Assembly: GCF_000711985.1 (NCBI RefSeq) | Contig: NZ_JONU01000007.1 | Span: 310,001 to 374,000 of the forward strand | Direction of reading: 5' to 3' | DNA: 64,000 nt | Origin: Rheinheimera texasensis DSM 17496 | GTDB lineage: Bacteria; Pseudomonadota; Gammaproteobacteria; Enterobacterales; Alteromonadaceae | Program-made: the position numbers and the translations under genes | Notes under the pieces: model-generated | Databases searched by the model: none | Told to the model about the DNA's origin: nothing | What the model saw: only the letters and a program-made list of their open reading frames with translations | Shown: positions 29,228 to 39,136 of the stretch, in pieces | Layout: every line of letters starts with the position of its first letter | How positions within the stretch are numbered: the stretch's first letter is position 1

Positions 29228-32200
29228 TTATTTCACTGAATCGCAGTGATGGCTTAATAACATCAGCTCACGCAGCGCGACTGAGAACTTGGCGAACTCA
29301 TGGCTCTTCGTGGTTTTGAACTCAGCCAGCATCAGGCGCCAACGGGCCAGAATAGCGTCGTTAGCAATCAGCCAGTTGGCAACCACGTCGTCCGCTACGC
29401 AACTGCCATTGCAACTGTGCACGACCACCTGGGCTAAGGCACGTTGTTGCCAATCCAACTCTTCGCGGTACGAGGCACGTGCCAGTGCTTGCCAGTGGTT
29501 AGCTACCGGTTGCTGCGTGATTTGCTCCAGGAACCAGTGTAAATCCAGCTTGTCGCCAAGCTTGAAGTAGATTTCTGCGACCAGTAGCAGGTCGGCCTTT
29601 TCAGCAGCCGCTACCTGTGCAATATCCATCACCGAGAACACAGTGCTGAGCTGCGCCATATAACGGGCCACTTCGGCCGGTACTTGCTGTTCCTGCAGCT
29701 TCTGCGCATACAGCGCCAGTGAATCGGCTTCAGCACGCGCCAATAAGGTGTCCAGATTTTCGCTGATGCGTGCAAGCGCAGGTTTAAAGAAGCCTACAGT
29801 ATCGGCGATGCTCAGTGCCTTATTGCGATGACGCAGGAACCAGCGGGTGACACGGCGCATAGTGCGGCGTAACTGGAACAGTAAACGGGTTTGCAGTTCA
29901 GCCGGAATGCTGGTATCCAGCGCTTCCAGTTTGCCCCAGATGCCAGGCAAGTCAAACAGGTCGCGGGCAATGGCGTAACTGATGGCAACTTCGGACACAC
30001 TGGAGCCTGTTTCTTCCATCATGCGCTGCACGAAGTTGGCGCCCATGTCATTGACCAGCATATTCGCCAGTTTTGTCGCGATAATTTCGGCTTTCAGTGG
30101 ATGGGTTTCCATCTCTGCAGCAAATTTTTCCACCAGCACCGGCGGGAAAGCACCCAGCAGTAACTGTTTGAAATACGGCGCTTCTGACACTTCTGGTGTT
30201 ACCAGTTGTTCTTTCAGCACCATTTTGCCGTAGGCCGTTAAAATCGACATTTCCGGCCGGGTCAGGCCCTGACCTTTTACCATGCGCTCAGCCAATGCTT
30301 CATCCGTTGGCAGGAATTCCAGCTCACGGTTCAGCTTGCCGTCTTTTTCCAGCGCGTGGATAAAGCGGGTGTACTCTTTTAACTGCTCAGCACCTAACAG
30401 CATCGACACTGAAATCGACTGGGTCTGACGGTAACAGTCACTGATCACGATATCCGCAACGTCGTTGGTCATGCTGTACAGCAAGTCATTACGCTGTTTC
30501 AGCGTCATGTCACCACTGGCGACCAGGGCGTTCAACAGAATCTTGATGTTAACTTCGTTGTCTGAACAATCGACACCACCGACGTTATCAATAAAGTCTG
30601 TGTTGATGCGGCCACCGTTCATGGCGTATTCGATACGGCCACGCTGCGTGGTCCCTAAGTTACCGCCTTCACCGATGATCTTGGCTTTGACTTCTTTACC
30701 GTTGACGCGCAGCGGTTCTGATGCCCGGTCACCCACTTCGGCATGGCTTTCATCAGAAGCCTTGACATATGTACCGATCCCGCCGTTCCAAATCAGGTCG
30801 ACTTCCATCATCAGCGCAGCACGGATAAATTCGTTCGGCGTCAGGCTGGCGACAGTCACGCCCAGCATTTGCTGCATTTGTGGCGTCAGTTTGATCGATT
30901 TGGCGCTACGCAGGAAAATACCACCGCCTTCAGAGATCAGCTCTTTATTGTAATCATCCCAGGTTGAGGTCGGCAGATTGAACATGCGCTGACGCTCAAC
31001 AAAAGAGGCGGCCGCATTTGGATTCGGGTCGACAAAAATGTGCATGTGGTTAAACGCGACCTGCAGGCGGATATGTTCAGATAACAGCATGCCGTTACCG
31101 AATACGTCACCGGCCATATCACCGATACCCACACAGGTGAAATCCGTGGTCTGACAATCAATACCCACTTCACGGAAGTGACGTTTGACCGATTCCCAGC
31201 CACCGCGTGCGGTAATACCCATGCCTTTGTGGTCGTAGCCGTTGGAGCCGCCTGAAGCAAAAGCGTCGCCTAACCAGTGGTTGTATTCCAGCGAAATACC
31301 GTTAGCGATGTCAGAGAATGTCGCAGTGCCTTTGTCGGCTGCAACCACCAGATACGGGTCGTCTTCATCCAGCCGCACCACTGATTTTGGCGGCACAATA
31401 GCACCGGCAATGATGTTGTCTGTGATATCCAATAAACCGCGGATAAAGGTGCGGTAGCAGGCTTTGCCTTCGTTCAGCCAGGCTTCGCGGCCACCTGTGG
31501 TTGGCAGTTTCTTACAGACAAAACCACCTTTAGCACCGACCGGTACAATCACAGTGTTTTTTACCTGTTGCGCTTTAACCAGGCCTAAAACTTCAGTGCG
31601 GAAGTCTTCACGACGGTCAGACCAGCGCAGACCACCACGCGCCACTTTACCGAAACGTAAATGCACACCTTCGACTTTCGGTGAATACACGAAAATCTCA
31701 AAGAATGGCAGCGGCAGCGGCATATCCGGGATCAGCGACGGACGTACTTTGAACGAGATATACGGCTTCTGTGAACCATCAGCGGCATTCTGGAAGTAGT
31801 TGGTCCGCACCATGGCCTGAATAATGGCGAGGAATCGGCGGATAATGCGGTCGTCATCGAGGTTGGCTACTTGTTCAAGCTGCGCCAGAATGTCAGCTTC
31901 AATAGCGGCGGTAGCATCACTGCTGCCTGTTGCCGCCGGGTCAAACTTGCTGTTAAACAGTTTCACCAACAGATTCGCCAGTTGCGGGTAACGGCCGAAC
32001 GTCGATTCGATATAGGCCTGGCTGAAAGTACCACCAATCTGACGTTTGTACTTGGCGAAGGCGCGTAATAACGAGGCTTCACGGCCGGTCAGGCCTGCCC
32101 CCAGAATTAAACGGTTAAAACCGTCATCTTCTAAATCGCCTTTCCAGACTTTATCAAAACCTTCCTGGAACAGCTGCTGGGCTTTTTCAAAGTCCTCAGG

Positions 32201-34066
32201 CATTTTGCCATTCACTTCCATGCTGAAATTCAGCACCCAGCTGACAGAACCATCCGGGCAACGCACGGCATAAGGCGTTTCACCGATGACACGTAAACCG
32301 AAGTTTTCCAGCATCGGTAACACGTCTGACAGATGGATTGGGCTGTCTTTGTGGAACAGGTTCAACCTTACTGCTTTACTGTCAGCCGACTCTTCCTGTG
32401 GCCGGTAAAACAGCATTTCCAGCGGATGGTCGGCGCTTAATGCTTCAAGCTTGGCGATATCAACTAAAGCATCGTTTGGCAGCATTTCGTCTTTATAAGC
32501 GCGTGGGAACGCATTGACATATTTATTGCTGAGCTCGCGGCCGCGCACTTCACCAAAACTGCCGACCAGCGCAGTGGCCAATTTATCTTCCCAGGTACGG
32601 GCGGCTTCAATCAGATTTTGTTCGATTTCTTTCACATTGAACTCGACTGTGCTGTCGTTGATGCGCACAAAATAGTGGGTGCGTGCCAACACGGATTCAG
32701 AGAAATAGGTGGTAAATTCCACCGGCTCGTCGCTGCCAAGGAAGCCTTGCAGGATCTTTTGCGTGTCTTTGCGTAGCTGCGTGTTGTAGCGCTCACGCGG
32801 CACATACACCATGGCAGAAACAAAGCGGCCAAACGCATCTTTTCGCAGAAATAAGCGTGTCATGTCACGCTCCTGCATCTGCAACACGCCGGTGGCAACT
32901 TCTAACAGCTCGTCGTGATCAGCCTGGATCAATTCATCGCGCGGATAAGTTTCCAGAATATTCAGCAAGGCTTTGTAAGCATGGGTACCGACCGCGAAGC
33001 CGGATTGCTCCATCACTTTGGCCAGTTTGTTTTTCAGCAGCGGAATGTCAGCCGCACTGTTGTTATACAGCGAACTGGAATACAGACCGATGAAACGGTC
33101 TTCACCGACAACCTGGCCTTTGGCATCAAAACGTTTGATACCGATGTAGTCGATATAAGCAGGTCTGTGTACGCGGGACTTGTTGTTGGTTTTGGTCAGG
33201 ATCAGTAAATCCGAACTCAGCGCCTGTTTGCGGGCGACATCCGGCAAGTCGCTTAACATTAAGTCACGCGACGTGCTGCGGCGCATTAAACCCAGTGCAC
33301 TGTCAGCAATGCCTTCAATTTTGTAGTCGCCGGAAATAGGCACTATGGCGTACTGGCGGTAACCTAACAACGTGAAGTTATCTTTCACCAGCCAATTAAG
33401 GAAATCGGTCGCCTGCTGTAACTGCTCAGCAGATGCTAATCCGGCATTCTTCGGTAAATCAGCAATCACCTGTTCCAGCTTAGCGCGGGTTGGCTGCCAG
33501 TCTGTCACAGCCAAAGATACATCCTGCATCACAGAAGCTAATTCTGCGGTCAGTTGGTCCATCGCCGTTTTGTCGGTCATCCGGTCGATTTCAACATGGA
33601 AGACTGTTTGCTTGGTTGACGGATTGGCTTTTGTACCTAATTTGTGAAATTCGGTAATATTGCCTTTGTCATCGCGGAAGGTCTGCAGCGGATGATGCAA
33701 TAACAAATGGGCGGTGATGTTGTGGCGATTCAGCGCGATACGCAGTGAATCCACCAGGAACGGCATATCTTTGATCACCAGCTCCACGATAGTGTGCTTG
33801 GATTCCCAGCCGTGTTTGGCGATCTCCGGATTAAATACCCGGATCATGGCGTCGTCGCTGTGGTGAGCATTGAGTGACTGCCACAGGCTTAATGCTGCGC
33901 CATACAAGTCGCTGTCAATCCGACCTACCAGGTCATCATGCGCAACATTGCCGTATAAGGTGAAGGCGAATTTTTCAACCAGGTCGACCTGATCTTTGAC
34001 TTTCTGACGAATTAACTTGCTTACGTTTTGTAGTAGTACAGATGGTTGACCGTCTATCAGTGCCAT
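29228..34066 (-). CDS. gdhB: NAD-specific glutamate dehydrogenase, large (180 kDa) type
   Basis: 1612 residues from the ATG at 34066 (AAGGA about seven bases upstream). This is the L-180 family: a long N-terminal half with ACT-like segments, a central catalytic GDH core with the substrate-lysine region VPVGAKGGFVCKKLP, DPNPNAAASF and GGIGTYVKAS, and a helical C-terminal extension. It oxidises glutamate to 2-oxoglutarate and ammonia in the catabolic direction. The gene stands alone between two terminators. The frame is open 68 codons further upstream, but that part is promoter and leader. The symbol follows Pseudomonas usage. Confidence 0.93.
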   Translation of the reverse strand: MALIDGQPSVLLQNVSKLIRQKVKDQVDLVEKFAFTLYGNVAHDDLVGRIDSDLYGAALSLWQSLNAHHSDDAMIRVFNPEIAKHGWESKHTIVELVIKDMPFLVDSLRIALNRHNITAHLLLHHPLQTFRDDKGNITEFHKLGTKANPSTKQTVFHVEIDRMTDKTAMDQLTAELASVMQDVSLAVTDWQPTRAKLEQVIADLPKNAGLASAEQLQQATDFLNWLVKDNFTLLGYRQYAIVPISGDYKIEGIADSALGLMRRSTSRDLMLSDLPDVARKQALSSDLLILTKTNNKSRVHRPAYIDYIGIKRFDAKGQVVGEDRFIGLYSSSLYNNSAADIPLLKNKLAKVMEQSGFAVGTHAYKALLNILETYPRDELIQADHDELLEVATGVLQMQERDMTRLFLRKDAFGRFVSAMVYVPRERYNTQLRKDTQKILQGFLGSDEPVEFTTYFSESVLARTHYFVRINDSTVEFNVKEIEQNLIEAARTWEDKLATALVGSFGEVRGRELSNKYVNAFPRAYKDEMLPNDALVDIAKLEALSADHPLEMLFYRPQEESADSKAVRLNLFHKDSPIHLSDVLPMLENFGLRVIGETPYAVRCPDGSVSWVLNFSMEVNGKMPEDFEKAQQLFQEGFDKVWKGDLEDDGFNRLILGAGLTGREASLLRAFAKYKRQIGGTFSQAYIESTFGRYPQLANLLVKLFNSKFDPAATGSSDATAAIEADILAQLEQVANLDDDRIIRRFLAIIQAMVRTNYFQNAADGSQKPYISFKVRPSLIPDMPLPLPFFEIFVYSPKVEGVHLRFGKVARGGLRWSDRREDFRTEVLGLVKAQQVKNTVIVPVGAKGGFVCKKLPTTGGREAWLNEGKACYRTFIRGLLDITDNIIAGAIVPPKSVVRLDEDDPYLVVAADKGTATFSDIANGISLEYNHWLGDAFASGGSNGYDHKGMGITARGGWESVKRHFREVGIDCQTTDFTCVGIGDMAGDVFGNGMLLSEHIRLQVAFNHMHIFVDPNPNAAASFVERQRMFNLPTSTWDDYNKELISEGGGIFLRSAKSIKLTPQMQQMLGVTVASLTPNEFIRAALMMEVDLIWNGGIGTYVKASDESHAEVGDRASEPLRVNGKEVKAKIIGEGGNLGTTQRGRIEYAMNGGRINTDFIDNVGGVDCSDNEVNIKILLNALVASGDMTLKQRNDLLYSMTNDVADIVISDCYRQTQSISVSMLLGAEQLKEYTRFIHALEKDGKLNRELEFLPTDEALAERMVKGQGLTRPEMSILTAYGKMVLKEQLVTPEVSEAPYFKQLLLGAFPPVLVEKFAAEMETHPLKAEIIATKLANMLVNDMGANFVQRMMEETGSSVSEVAISYAIARDLFDLPGIWGKLEALDTSIPAELQTRLLFQLRRTMRRVTRWFLRHRNKALSIADTVGFFKPALARISENLDTLLARAEADSLALYAQKLQEQQVPAEVARYMAQLSTVFSVMDIAQVAAAEKADLLLVAEIYFKLGDKLDLHWFLEQITQQPVANHWQALARASYREELDWQQRALAQVVVHSCNGSCVADDVVANWLIANDAILARWRLMLAEFKTTKSHEFAKFSVALRELMLLSHHCDSVK

Positions 34067-34251
34067 TTTTGTATCCTTTTGTTGTCTATGCCCGGGGGGG
34101 AGCATGACATTTGTGCATAGTATACAGAGCGTGTCAGGTGCGAAGTTTATTGAGAATTGTAGTGCTTTTCGAGCTTTATTTCTGGCTTTGTGACTGGTTG
34201 TACCAGAGCTAAAAGCCAGATTTGACAAGATATTCAGCGGGATTAGATAAC

Positions 34252-34272
34252 AAAATGGCCTTTCGGCCATTT
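34252..34272 (-). terminator. Terminator of the RND-transporter gene
   Basis: Minus strand: AAATGGCC, GAAA tetraloop, GGCCATTT, then TTGTTA. A stem closed by a GNRA loop, 66 bases after the RND stop. Confidence 0.65.
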
Positions 34273-34285
34273 GTATAAGGATTTT

Positions 34286-34316
34286 TGCATAAAGATGCGA
34301 ATTGCATCTTTATGCA
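34286..34316. repeat. Perfect 13-base inverted repeat downstream of the RND gene
   Basis: TGCATAAAGATGC, loop GAATT, GCATCTTTATGCA, all pairs perfect. It is followed by five T on the plus strand but by five A on the minus strand, where transcription arrives, so it is not a normal terminator for the RND gene. It could stabilise the 3' end of the mRNA. Confidence 0.75.
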
Positions 34317-34337
34317 TTTTTGCCCTGGTCGGCCGGA

Positions 34338-36656
34338 TTATTTGCGCTGTGGCCAGAAAAAAGCTGCCAGTGCCGGCAGGACAAACACTGCACCCAGCAT
34401 GTTCACGACAAACATAAAGGTCAGCAGGATACCCATATCAACCTGGAACTTCAGTGCTGAGAATACCCAGGTACTGACCCCAATCGCCAGCGTCACAGCA
34501 GTGAACAGTACGGCACTACCGGTCGACTTCAACGCGTTAAAATAGGCGGTACGCAGCGGTACGCCATCGCGCAGTGGCTGGGTCATATTGGTCAGGATAT
34601 AAATGCCGTAATCCACACCAATGCCAACACCCAGCGCAATCACCGGTAAAGTCGACACTGTCAGGCCAATTTCCAGATAAGTCATCAGCGCAGTCGCCAG
34701 CATAGTCACCACATAAAGTGGAATGATGACTGCTGTCGTTGCCCGAACCGAACGGAAACTTAATAAACACAAGGCTATGACTGCTGCATAGACATACCAG
34801 GTCATTGGGTCCTGTGCCGCGGCAACGGCTTCGTTAGTTGCAGCCATGACGCCAACCGGGCCGGATGCCAGCATAAATTTAGTCTGCTCTGTACCAAGCT
34901 CTTTAGCAATGCGCTTGGCTTCCGCCACGACTTTTTCAATGGTCTCGGCTTTGTGGTCCTGCAGGAACAGAATGACCGGCATCACCGAACAATCCGGATT
35001 TAACAGGCCGGTACTGGTTTCCACCCGGCTCGATGACTGCACCAGAGATTCCGTGGTCCGTGGCAGCACCCGCCACTTCACGTTACCTTCGTTAAAGGCG
35101 GCATTGATGGTCTTCGACACCGAAGCGAGTGACACCGCACTTTGCACCCCAGGCACGTTTTCCATCTGCCATTGGAACTGGTCGATTTTTTCCATGATCG
35201 GATGGAAGGTACAGCCGTTGGCGTCCGTTTCCACCATCACATTGATGTAATCAACAGAAATGGCATAGCGGTCTGTAATAAGGAAAGTATCCTGGTTATA
35301 TCGGGAGTCAGTATGCAATGCCGCAGCCCCCGGATGTAAATCGCCGATTTTCAGCTCTTTACTTTGCTGATAACCAAAAACAAACAGCGCAGCGGTCAGC
35401 AACAAAATTGGCGCTGCAACTTTCCTCTCAGTACAAGCCGACAGCAGATGCCAAAATTTATCCGCCTTTGGTGTTGGTGCTGACACAGCCGCCACATATT
35501 TATCACTGAATTTGATGTAGGACATCAGCACTGGCAACAAAATCAGGTTTGTCAGAATGATGACGCCAACGCCTAAACTGGCCGTGATTGCCAGTTCACG
35601 AATCACACCAATATCAATAGCCAGCAAAGTCAGGAAGCCAACAGTATCAGACAGCAACGCAATGCCGCCCGGGATCAACAGTTTACGGAAACTTGCTTGG
35701 GCTGCGGTTTTGGCATCTAACCCCGCTGCAATATTTTTTCCCGTAGCGTTAATCATTTGAACACCGTGACTGACACCAATGGCAAACACCAAAAATGGCA
35801 CCAAAATCGACATCGGGTCTATACCAAAGCCGACCACGGTCAATAACCCCATCTGCCAGATCACTGCAATAAGCGAACAGCCGATTGGCAATAACGTCAG
35901 CTTTATTGAGCGGGAGAACATGTAAACCATGATGGCTGTAATGAAAATGGCCACGGCAAAAAACACCAGTACGCCTTTAGCGCCTTGCGCCACATCACCG
36001 ACCATCTTGGCAAAACCGATGATATGGACTGTGATTTTGTCGTTCTCAAACTGGCCGCGGACTTCTTTTTCCAGCTGGCTGGCAAAAGCAATAGTGTCGA
36101 GTTTTTCCAGCGTATCCGGATTAACTTCTTGCAGCTGTGCCGTCACCATAGCGCAGCTGTAGTCATCTGCCACCATCCGGCCAACGATGCCGGCTTTGTC
36201 GACGTTCTGGCGTACTATCGCCAGACCTTTTTCATCCGACGTAAAGTCGGCCGGAATGACCGGCCCCCCGGCAAAACCGTCTTCAACTACTTCAACAAAC
36301 CGCGTGCTGGGGCTGAACAACGACTTGACCAACACCCGGTCAACACCCGGCATGTAATACACCTGGTCGTGGATTTTGCGGAAAGTATCAAAAAAATTCG
36401 GGTTAAAAATATTGCCTGACGCGTCACACACTGAGATCAGTATATTGTTAGCACCACCAAAATCCTTGGCATGCTTCATATAGGTCTGCATATACGGGTG
36501 AGCTAACGGAATATTCTTGGTAAAAGCCGCATCCAGCTTGATTTGACTGGCTTTAAACAACAGGAACAAAGTTGCCAGTACGAAAGCGATCACCACCACT
36601 CCACGATGGCGGAACAGCGCGTACTCACATTTATTGATAAAACGATTTGCACTCAT
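34338..36656 (-). CDS. RND/MMPL-superfamily transporter, HpnN-like (envelope cassette)
   Basis: 772-residue inner-membrane RND protein with the usual two-repeat plan: TM1 at about 19-36, a periplasmic loop to about 225, five helices at about 226-385, a second long loop, and five more helices at the C-terminus. The second helix bundle carries GVGIGVDYGIYILTN, the Gly-rich motif with Asp that relays protons in MMPL proteins; the first bundle has FAIGVSHGVQMI at that place. Its size fits lipid/hopanoid-type exporters rather than AcrB pumps. It lies two bases after the YCF48 gene; no membrane-fusion protein or TolC gene is nearby. Confidence 0.88.
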   Translation of the reverse strand: MSANRFINKCEYALFRHRGVVVIAFVLATLFLLFKASQIKLDAAFTKNIPLAHPYMQTYMKHAKDFGGANNILISVCDASGNIFNPNFFDTFRKIHDQVYYMPGVDRVLVKSLFSPSTRFVEVVEDGFAGGPVIPADFTSDEKGLAIVRQNVDKAGIVGRMVADDYSCAMVTAQLQEVNPDTLEKLDTIAFASQLEKEVRGQFENDKITVHIIGFAKMVGDVAQGAKGVLVFFAVAIFITAIMVYMFSRSIKLTLLPIGCSLIAVIWQMGLLTVVGFGIDPMSILVPFLVFAIGVSHGVQMINATGKNIAAGLDAKTAAQASFRKLLIPGGIALLSDTVGFLTLLAIDIGVIRELAITASLGVGVIILTNLILLPVLMSYIKFSDKYVAAVSAPTPKADKFWHLLSACTERKVAAPILLLTAALFVFGYQQSKELKIGDLHPGAAALHTDSRYNQDTFLITDRYAISVDYINVMVETDANGCTFHPIMEKIDQFQWQMENVPGVQSAVSLASVSKTINAAFNEGNVKWRVLPRTTESLVQSSSRVETSTGLLNPDCSVMPVILFLQDHKAETIEKVVAEAKRIAKELGTEQTKFMLASGPVGVMAATNEAVAAAQDPMTWYVYAAVIALCLLSFRSVRATTAVIIPLYVVTMLATALMTYLEIGLTVSTLPVIALGVGIGVDYGIYILTNMTQPLRDGVPLRTAYFNALKSTGSAVLFTAVTLAIGVSTWVFSALKFQVDMGILLTFMFVVNMLGAVFVLPALAAFFWPQRK

Positions 36657-36658
36657 AA

Positions 36659-37681
36659 TTATTGGCTTACCACTTGTTGCACTGTTTTAATACCGACTTC
36701 CGTGGCCAGCACTAAATCCGCGCCGACGACTAAACCATTCAGTACAGCTTTGCCTTCCGTCTGCGGGACTAACTGAAAGCTCTGACCATCATCCCGGCTT
36801 TGGAAAATCACGCCACTGTTGCCAAACAACCAAATGTGCGAGTCAGTGGCGACCACTGAATTCAGCGTAGCCGGTGACGATAAGCTCAGTTGCTGCCAGC
36901 TCTGGCCCTGGTCGCTGCTGCGAAAAGCATGGCCGCGCAGGCCTACAGCAAATAAAGTGCCTTTTGGCGATTGCGCGATAGAAAACAACGAGCCGTTGTA
37001 AAATTCCGGCTGACGCTGCCAGCTGTTGCCACCGTCGGCGCTGATTGCCCAGAAGCCGGCCTCACCGACCATCACTAACTTATCTTTGGTGGCAAATACC
37101 CGGTTGATGTGTGGCAGCACTGAGCCGAGCTCTGCCTGATAAGCTTCAGGGTCAGAATCTTTTAATTCAGCCAGCAAGGCCTGATCATCAGCGTTGGCGA
37201 GCTCCGCATGATATTGCTGCTGCCAGGACTGACCGCCGTCTTTGGTGCGGTAAAACAGACCATAAGCGCCAACGGCAAAACCTTGTTGTTCATCAGTGAA
37301 ATACACATCAAACAGTGGTTTATCCAGCTCCGGCAAAAACTGCTGCAGCTGCCAGGTGTGACCGCCATCTTTACTGGCGATGATACTGGCGTCATGCCCG
37401 ACGGCCCAACCGTGGCTTGGATTGACAAAAAACACTGAATTCAGATTGGACTGCAATGGTGTTGGGCTTTGTTGCCACTGCTTACCGTCCTTGCTCAGCA
37501 AAATATGACCGCGCTCTCCGGCAGCCACCAGCATATCTGCTGACACACGCACGAGATCAGTCAGCACTGATTTTTCTGCATGCGGCAGCAGATAAGCACT
37601 TTGCGGTTTGATGCTGGTTTGTGCCAGCGCAGGCCATAAGGTAAATAACAAACTCAGGCCGGATAATAATTTAAACTTCAT
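36659..37681 (-). CDS. Exported YCF48/BNR-repeat beta-propeller protein
   Basis: 340 residues from the ATG at 37681. It has an N-terminal signal peptide (about 1-19, ending PALAQ) and at least six repeats ending S/T-x-D-x-G-x-x-W/F (KDGKQW, KDGGHTW, KDGGQSW, ADGGNSW, SDQGQSW, RDDGQSF), the BNR/Asp-box pattern of a periplasmic beta-propeller. YCF48-type propellers act as assembly or scaffold factors in other systems. Two bases separate it from the RND gene, so they are coupled, and a hairpin terminator sits upstream, between it and the DUF1329 gene. Confidence 0.88.
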   Translation of the reverse strand: MKFKLLSGLSLLFTLWPALAQTSIKPQSAYLLPHAEKSVLTDLVRVSADMLVAAGERGHILLSKDGKQWQQSPTPLQSNLNSVFFVNPSHGWAVGHDASIIASKDGGHTWQLQQFLPELDKPLFDVYFTDEQQGFAVGAYGLFYRTKDGGQSWQQQYHAELANADDQALLAELKDSDPEAYQAELGSVLPHINRVFATKDKLVMVGEAGFWAISADGGNSWQRQPEFYNGSLFSIAQSPKGTLFAVGLRGHAFRSSDQGQSWQQLSLSSPATLNSVVATDSHIWLFGNSGVIFQSRDDGQSFQLVPQTEGKAVLNGLVVGADLVLATEVGIKTVQQVVSQ

Positions 37682-37712
37682 TAGAGTCTTTACTCGAGAT
37701 GAGATTTGAAAC

Positions 37713-37744
37713 AAAAACGGTTGGCAAGAAGCCAACCGCTTTTT
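37713..37744 (-). terminator. Internal terminator/attenuator between DUF1329 and YCF48 genes
   Basis: Minus strand: CGGTTGGC, loop TTCTT, GCCAACCG, TTTTT. An eight-base perfect stem, 15 bases after the DUF1329 stop and 32 bases before the YCF48 ATG. It should lower transcription of the last two cassette genes relative to the first two. Confidence 0.85.
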
Positions 37745-37758
37745 CATACAACCTTGTC

Positions 37759-39117
37759 TTACCGCGTGCCTTCACGACGCAGCGCAGCTGGCGTGAAGTC
37801 GTTGTCAGACAATTTCACTGAGAAATCATACATCTTGTCTTCGTTATCCAGACCGATAGCGATATAACGGCGTGAATTCAGATCATGATAGACTTCCAGC
37901 GTACTCCAGTGCGTTGGCACTTCGTAGTAGTTCAGACCGTGTGCCACGGCAACGCGATATAACTCGCCACGCGCGTCATACAAGTCTGCGACATGAACTT
38001 GCCAGCTGTCCTCGTCAATAAAGAACACACGTTTGCCATACACATGACGCATACCGTCTTTTAACGTGGCTTCAACCTGCCAGACGCGGTGTTTTTCCCA
38101 GCGCACGTATTCAGGATTGATATGACCAGGTTTTAAGATATCAGCGTACTTGGCATCTTTGCTGTGCAGCTTGTAGCTATTGTACGGGATATACATTTCT
38201 TTTTTGCCAACAAGCTTCCAGTTGTAGCGATCTGGCGAGCCGTTAAACATATCGAAGTCATCTGTAGTACGCAGGCCGTCTGATGCCGTACCCGGCGCGT
38301 CATAGGCAACGTTCGGTGCGCGGCGCACGCGACGCTGACCTGTGTTGTAAGTCCAGGCCTGACGTGGCGTTTTCACCTGATCCATGGTTTCATGCACTAA
38401 CAGTGCGGTACCGGCCAGACGCGCTGGTGTGGTGACACTTTGTTTAAAGCGGAACAGGATATTTTCTGCCTGTAAAGCTTCTGCCGTGGCGGCTTTGTCA
38501 GAATATTTGAACATGATTTGTTCGTCAAAGCCGATCAGTGTGTAGTCGCCACTGGCCGTCGGTGCGGCCTGACCACCGTTACGGCTTGCTGCAACACCAC
38601 GATAACGCACGGTATGGTTCCAAATCGCTTCCAGACCATTCGCCGGAATTGGGAACGGAATACCGATAGCCGCATTGATGATGCCGTTACCGCCCTGCAC
38701 TAACTCCGCTTTGCCGGCGATGTTTTTGGTTGCATCGTAGACATACTGCGGGTAAGACGCGGTGCGGCGCGTCTGATACACATTCATCTTGTAAGTCGGG
38801 TACAGATCAAATAACGCTAACTGACCTGGCGACAGCGTATCTTTGTACTTTGCCAGATTAGATTTATCGATGGTAAACAGTACTTTATCGCCGGCAAACG
38901 GGTCCGGGTGATGATCACCCGGTTTATAACCGGCTGGCGCTGATGTAATACCACCTTCCCATGCCGGGATGGAACCATCTTTATTACCAGCTTTTTCCGC
39001 GCCGAGCGGCGTTAAATCAGCACCCAGGCGGGCAACTTGATCCGGGCTAATTTTTGCTGCAGCCGAGCAGCTCAGTACCAGCGCAATCGCGCTCGATAAC
39101 AGGGTGAGTTTTTTCAT
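37759..39117 (-). CDS. DUF1329 family periplasmic/outer-membrane protein
   Basis: 452 residues from the ATG at 39117 with a signal peptide of about 21 residues (MKKLTLLSS...AAA-KIS). It matches the DUF1329 family, whose members are of this length and begin with the DLTPLGAEKAGNKDGSIPAWEGG block. The fold is reported to be LolA/LolB-like, with a hydrophobic groove, which suggests a lipid or hydrophobic ligand; that is family knowledge, not seen here. It follows the DUF1302 gene by 19 bases. Confidence 0.9.
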   Translation of the reverse strand: MKKLTLLSSAIALVLSCSAAAKISPDQVARLGADLTPLGAEKAGNKDGSIPAWEGGITSAPAGYKPGDHHPDPFAGDKVLFTIDKSNLAKYKDTLSPGQLALFDLYPTYKMNVYQTRRTASYPQYVYDATKNIAGKAELVQGGNGIINAAIGIPFPIPANGLEAIWNHTVRYRGVAASRNGGQAAPTASGDYTLIGFDEQIMFKYSDKAATAEALQAENILFRFKQSVTTPARLAGTALLVHETMDQVKTPRQAWTYNTGQRRVRRAPNVAYDAPGTASDGLRTTDDFDMFNGSPDRYNWKLVGKKEMYIPYNSYKLHSKDAKYADILKPGHINPEYVRWEKHRVWQVEATLKDGMRHVYGKRVFFIDEDSWQVHVADLYDARGELYRVAVAHGLNYYEVPTHWSTLEVYHDLNSRRYIAIGLDNEDKMYDFSVKLSDNDFTPAALRREGTR

Positions 39118-39136
39118 AATTCTGTCTCGTCCCTTC

